Source: Humulus lupulus
Taxonomy: Eukaryota > Streptophyta > Magnoliopsida > Rosales > Cannabaceae
Reading direction: 5' to 3'
DNA length: 64,000 bases
Assembly (NCBI RefSeq): GCF_963169125.1
Contig: NC_084798.1
Span: 106,657,970 to 106,721,969, forward strand
The position numbers were made by a program, and so were the translations under genes. Shown here in pieces: positions 58,941 to 64,000 of this stretch; within the stretch, counting starts at the first letter, position 1, and the number at the start of each line of letters is the position of its first letter. Below the pieces are notes generated by a model. That model was not told where the DNA came from and searched no databases. It was given only the letters and a program-made list of their open reading frames with translations.

Positions 58941-60402
58941 TCAATTAGTGCAAGTGCGAGTTTGTTGGGATTTTATGCCCTAATTAAAACACAAATTCTT
59001 TGTAATCTCATTTTATTATCAATAAAAGAATAGAAATCGTTTTTCGACTTGGTCAATCGCTTTGCTCATATGTTTTATTTTCATGATTATTTGTTTAATA
59101 TAAACTTCTATTAAATCCTGAGCATATAGCTAATCTTATTTATAGTGACATAATCACAGTGGAATATAAATATGATTATATGTTCAAAATAAGTTAGTCC
59201 TAAGATTAGTCAGTGCACAGGATTTACACTGACTTGCCAATCTATGATATGATCTACTTACACATTACAGTGTTATGTTCTTTCCAGAACATTAGCAAAG
59301 TAGATAATATCGGATGTATTTGTTACATCGGACAGGACCAATATTGACAGTTGATAAGATAAGTAAACATATCATTATTATCTATTCTAGTCATATCATA
59401 TAGTTGACCATAGGTCAATTCAATCTCAATTCTGAGTGGTTAGTATTCTAACTGATTGTATTATTTGAGGTCTTTGACTTGTTCGTTACCAGCTTACCCT
59501 ACGGACTAGCCCATACTTACATCTTGGGAACTCGGTATTATAATTGAGTGGGAGTGTTAATCATAGATATGAACATCTATAGCTTCTGATGAAATGGGAT
59601 TTTAGTCCTATCTCATTGTAGACCATCTATAGAGGATTGAGTGACAATTGTGGTTGTAACAATGAATAATTAATAGCATATCTATATTTGTTATAGAGCG
59701 ATCTATGAAGTCAAGAGTGAAATTCCGAGTCTATAGTGATGTCGCGAGGAATTAATAAGTTAGTAAATATTTTTGTTAAATTTATGATAACTTATTGGAG
59801 CTTGATTTCATAGGCCCATGGTCCCCATTGTACTTTGTATAAAATCATCTAGATAGTCTCAATTAATTGATTTAATTATCAATTAGAATTATCAAAGTTG
59901 ACCAGGTCAATTTTGGATAGTTTCACAGAGTTATGTAATTTAGAGAAGAAAAGAGAAATTATGGCAGATTTATTAATTAAGATAAATTGGTATCTAAATT
60001 AATAAATAAGTTTAAATCAAGGTTCAAATTATAAATAATTAATTTGATGAAGGATTTAAATAATTATTTAATTAATTAAATTAATAGAAAATAATACATG
60101 CCTTGATTTTAAGTCCAATGGGCTTATAATCAAATGAAAATTTCACTGGCCTGAAGCCCATGATAATTTCGACCTAGGGCTTTAAAATGACTATTATTTT
60201 ATTGATTTTTTTTAATTAAATTAAATAGCCTAATTGAGTCTATAAAATGAGTGCTTAGAGAAAAGTTAAAACACAAGTTTAATCACTGGTTTTCTGATAG
60301 TTTTAGATTCTCTCTAAACACAAGTCATTTTCTAAGCCTCTTTGTTATTTTCTCTTCTTCTCTCTATATCTATCTCATGTGTTGAGAATTTCCCACACTA
60401 GT

Positions 60403-61974
60403 TGATGTGTGTCGTATGCCGTATCAAATTTAAATATATATTTTTTTATTCACTTACACCAGCTACTTCAGTATAGCGGTAAATAAGGGTTGAACCCACG
60501 AGGACTATGGTCAAATTATTATTCAAAATAATACTAGATTGAAATTAAAAAGGGGTTTTAGTTTTACTAGCTGAAAACATAAAATGAAATAAATATCAAC
60601 GATTGAATAACTAAGGATATAACGATATTAAAGAAATAGTCAAGAATTACTCTCCACCTTCAACAATCAATCTATGAACAATGATGAATAATATTCCCTA
60701 TTCCCAATTAAATTATTAACCCTGCAGATAACACTTAAGCAGTCAATTATCCCAGTTTCCCTAATATAATTAATTAAAGCTAAGCGCTCTTAATTAACCC
60801 TTTTTTAGCCAGCAATAAACCCATTAAGCATGTAATCTATTTAACCTAGTAAAAGCATTACACTTTGTAGAAACAGGTTAATCAAGGCAACAAACCCATT
60901 AAGCATGCAATTCATTTAACCTAGGTTCTATTTCTCATCACAATTAAAATACTCGTCACAATACCTTAATTGCAATTTATCACTTTACTTAGAATCCTAA
61001 ACTATTAGGTGAATAGAAATCCTAAGATGATAGTAGAACAATGCAAAACATTAATTAGTGGCCATCTAAACAAGATTTTACAAGATCCATGACATTCAAA
61101 TAGAAAAATAAAAGCAATTTAATATAAGGGAATAAAAGGAATAAAATTCATCAATGCATTCAAGATCTCATGTCTAAGGTTTTGAAATAACCCTTAACTA
61201 TAAAGAAAACTACTCCATAATCATATTCATATTCATAAACATAAATATTCAATGAAAATAAAAGAGTTTTGAGAAGAAAGAAAAACTAGATTGAAGAATA
61301 TAGATGATGATGTTTTTTCCTCCTCCTCTGCTGCTCTAGCCTCTAAAAATCACAATCCAAAGTTCTAATAAAAGTTAACCCTAATCCCTTTTATAGCCCC
61401 CAAAAATTACATTTAAAAATTGAAATTTAAGGAAAAATCGATCATCGGCCGCGACCAGTGATTCTTGGTGGTCGCGGCCACTAGAATAATGTATTTTCTA
61501 GAAAATCGGGTTCCGGCCGTGGCCTGGGACATTTCTGGCCGCGGCCACTACGTTCTATCCCCCAGGCCGTGGCCTGGAATAAGGCTGGCCGCGGCCGTAG
61601 CAAGTGTTCCCGTTTTTCGATTTTCTTCTACTGCAGTGACCAAAAGTATTTTAAGCATAACTTCCTTGATATAACTCGTAATTAGACGATTAAAAAATCT
61701 ATAGAAAGCTAAGAGAAATATATAAAACGTTTATTTCTAGGTATATCTCCAAAAAAGTATTAGAAAAGTATCAAAATCAAGTGTGAAGTTTCAGACTTGT
61801 AATTCCGAGCTTAACCATTGCTTGTAAAACATCCCAAATTCATTCACTTTCACCCAAATGTCTTGAAAATCCTAAAAACACAATATAAACTAATTAGACA
61901 TATATAAATAAATAATCAAGTGCATAATAATAGAAGAATAATGAATTAAAAATAGACAAATTCAGTACTTATCA
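60403..61974 (-). mobile_element. Solo LTR H, 1572 bp, duplication CTAGT
   Basis: It runs from TGATGTGTGTCGTATGCCG to AGTACTTATCA, with perfect CTAGT duplications (60398-60402 and 61975-61979). A minus-strand TATA box (GGCTATAAAAGGG, about 61388-61400) suggests minus orientation. The sequence GTTGAACCCACGAGGAC near 60490 is seen in LTRs of some plant Ty3 lineages, but I cannot fix the clade. No coding region. Confidence 0.82.
61446..61602. repeat. GC-rich GGCCGCGGCC word cluster in solo LTR H
   Basis: Six copies of GGCCGCGACC, GTCGCGGCC, GGCCGTGGCC or GGCCGCGGCC palindromic words lie within 157 bases of an otherwise AT-rich LTR, upstream of the minus-strand TATA box. Confidence 0.85.
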
Positions 61975-62253
61975 CTAGTCTAGGTGATTCTAAGGATACA
62001 TTGTAAGATTGTGAAGAAAATAGAAGATCGGTTCAGTTTCTTGATAATACTCTGCAACAGAGAGGATACAAGAATTAGAGAAACTGAAGGAAGGACTCTT
62101 TCATTCCGCTGCGTATACTGTAAGTATTCTATTCTTTGTTTCTCTTTGAATTCAATTTTAGAAACATGTTTTAGGCTATCTCGTATTAATTTGTTTAATA
62201 TTAGATATACATGAAAATAAATAAAGATCCTGTATAAGTTTCCTAACAATACA

Positions 62254-63260
62254 GAGCTTAAGTTTCATTGAAGTTACTCACCAAGTCCTAAACTCATGTG
62301 GCTACAGAAAGTCAATAGGTGCACTTATGAAAAAAATTATGGTGTGTGAACACTAGTTAATCTGATCAAAGAAAATAAATGGTTTTGTTCAATCCTATGC
62401 TATTACTAATTAGGATGTGTATGGAGGTGTAGGCTAGAGAATTGTGGTAGATATGCTATTTATGTCACACTCATGAATCAATGTATTGTTCAATGTTGGT
62501 GCATCTCATTTGTTCATACATTTATTGTTATTAGCATGTTGGATCGAGATGAGAAACCCTTTGTTGTACATTATAATAAGTGTACTTGAGGAAGTACATA
62601 GTGAAGTTCTCATCGATTGTCGGTGGAGGTTGAATTGTGTTGGAATGGCACAAGCTATGACAAATCTAATAGCATTTCACATTGGAAAAATGGATGTAAT
62701 ATTAGGTATGGGGTGGTAGTAGATGTACCAAACCATATTTGATCGTTCAAGTAAGTGAGTGACTTTTTTATTATCAAGCGGTGAATTCATCTTCCATTGA
62801 GCCAATGTAGGTGTTGTAAAGTAAAACCCTACTATTTTGAAATGCTTGTTTAGATGGGAGGAAAACTTGGAGTGTTATGGGAGTACTAGTATGCAAATGA
62901 GAGAGGGTCTAGGACTCCATATTAGATCACTTGGATATTGGTGGTGGATGGCAATCCAGATGTGATTTTGATGATTAGATGGAAATACCACCTGAATTGG
63001 GAGGTTGAATTTTGCATTGATTTGTTTCCCTAATCTCAATAAGCCTCCAATGCACCTAATTGTATAGTGTTATTATTGGTTAAATACAAAGGATAAGTGT
63101 TGTTATACAAGCTAGGTATAAAACACTTAGTGAATTTTACATACTGTAGATGTGAAATTTGAGTTTCAATTGCAGGCACTGAAAAAATGTTTCTTTGGGT
63201 CCAAAGTGATAGATAGAGGTATCTAAGGATTCCCAAAAAGTATGGTAGCATTTTGAGAAA
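62254..63260 (+). pseudogene. Degenerate Ty3 gag-protease remnant of element E
   Basis: A short frame at 62486-62719 reads FNVGASHLFIHL, then HIGKMDVILGMGW, matching the protease pattern of the other Tekay-type elements here (IDxGASHSF ... DVILGMDWL). Further short stretches such as FLLSSGEFIFH follow in another frame. The catalytic Asp is Asn here. Before it lies degraded sequence joining across copia F to the gag remnant at 50616-51356. The gene is dead, with a stop right after GMGW. It is assigned to element E by position. Confidence 0.55.
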
Positions 63261-64000
63261 TGTTAGGGCCATTAGAGGGGTCATAAGTCAGTCGAGGTGG
63301 CGATGTGTCGCCTCTTTGGAGGCGTAGCATCACCTGGATGCGAAGGGCTCAAAAAGCCCTAACAAGCGACACATCGTGTGGCAGGCGATGCATCACCTAC
63401 AAGCAGGCAATGTGTTGTCTGAAGTGTTCATACGGGCACGTGTTTTATGCTCCAAATGACGAGTTCTTTAGCTCTAATCCTATTAGTTAGACCTAATGAC
63501 GATGCCTACACTATAAAAGGGTCCTTAAAGAGTTTTGGAAGACTTGATCACTCTCTCATATCTTTCTCTAACCTCTCTCTCTCACACTAGCTTTCAAGAA
63601 TTTCAAGTTTCTAAAAAAAACTCATAAAAAAAGTGCTTGACTTTCTATGTTTAAGGTTTTCTCAATCCCAATTCTTATTTCCTCTTTGAAAAAGCTTTAA
63701 GCAACTATGGTGGGCTAGGAAATAGAGAAATAGGACAGTGATATAAATCGTGTATAAGCCTTTGATTGTGTTTTTCCATTGAAGAAGAAATAGTTCAAAG
63801 TGGTTGATTAAACAAGGGCTTTGAAGCATCATCAAGGTTGAAGAATTGTGTTCCAACACTAGGGTTTGCATCATATTTCTCAATATTTCTTTGGTTTTTG
63901 TCAATCATAATTTTGTATAGATTGTAGTTATTGTTGTGGTGTAATCTCACTCTCCCTCAACATATAGCACCACAAAAGAGGGCTAAGCTGATGAACCAAT
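63261..64000 (+). mobile_element. Probable LTR J, running off the window
   Basis: It starts TGTTAGGGCC. It has palindromic GGCGATGTGTCGCC-type words (63298-63420), a TATA box CTATAAAAGG at 63511-63520, and then a CT-rich leader (CTCTCTCTCTCACAC, about 63575). This layout matches LTRs G and H. The right end is not in the window, so neither the duplication nor the type can be checked. Confidence 0.42.

Larger units (their letters stand above)
51357..62248 (+). mobile_element. Ty1/copia LTR retrotransposon F, duplication ATACA
   Basis: It is flanked by perfect ATACA (51352-51356 and 62249-62253). It has a 1825-base 5' LTR, a primer site, a 2.3-kb leader, degenerate gag-protease-integrase-RT-RNase H in copia order, and a 3' LTR from 58963 interrupted by a solo LTR. 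Stops and an internal deletion make it non-autonomous. A solo LTR of the same family lies at 33917-36688. Confidence 0.9.
58963..62248 (+). repeat. 3' LTR of copia element F, interrupted by solo LTR H
   Basis: It starts TGTTGGGATTTTATGCCC after a purine-rich CAAGTGCGAG tract and ends AGTTTCCTAACA. It is broken at 60402/61975 by an insertion. Without that, it is 1709 bases and shows a deletion of about 130 bases near 59590 relative to the 5' LTR. Confidence 0.88.

Overview
This is plant nuclear DNA, most likely from a eudicot. It has spliced genes with GT..AG introns, plant-type gene families, AT-rich spacers, TA microsatellites and dense LTR retrotransposons. I cannot name the species from sequence alone. 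Only one gene looks intact: a two-exon 3-ketoacyl-CoA synthase at 1603-4053 (503 codons) with all catalytic residues present. Nearly everything after 5.3 kb is transposable element DNA stacked in two Russian-doll nests.

Left nest (5276-28029). A 375-bp Mutator-type MITE with a perfect 9-bp target duplication (ATATTAATT) is split by a 22.4-kb CACTA-type transposon (5341-27698). That transposon has CACTACA ends and a 3-bp duplication (ATG). Removing it rejoins the MITE into an element with terminal inverted repeats of about 130 bp. The CACTA element carries pieces of two unrelated host genes: exons 1-2 of an organellar-type lysyl-tRNA synthetase, and three exons of the nucleoporin NUP188. I see no transposase. 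Its right end holds a tandem array of 34-bp palindromes. Two later insertions sit inside it. One is a Tekay-type Ty3 element (6397-20672) whose integrase is interrupted by a CRM-type element on the minus strand (11165-15838). The other is a solo LTR (23589-25968).

Right nest (about 28.0-64 kb). A decayed Ty3 element (LTR end near 30134, primer site at 30141, gag/protease remnants at 50.6-51.3 and 62.3-63.2 kb) contains two large insertions. The first is a solo LTR (30189-50610), itself split by a Tekay-type element (33541-49702, duplication CTAAG). That element holds a reverse-oriented copia solo LTR, which is split by another solo LTR, and a further solo LTR in its integrase. The second is a Ty1/copia element (51357-62248, duplication ATACA) whose 3' LTR carries another solo LTR (60403-61974). 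A further probable LTR runs off the right edge from 63261.

The synthase works in very-long-chain fatty acid elongation at the ER. The remaining coding sequence is retroelement gag-pol, mostly broken by frameshifts, stops and loss of catalytic aspartates, plus the captured gene fragments. The main points for follow-up are the gene-capturing CACTA element, the 133-bp duplicated flanks around the CRM insertion, an unrecognised leader reading frame in the first Tekay element, and locally repeated GC-rich palindromic words in several unrelated LTR families.
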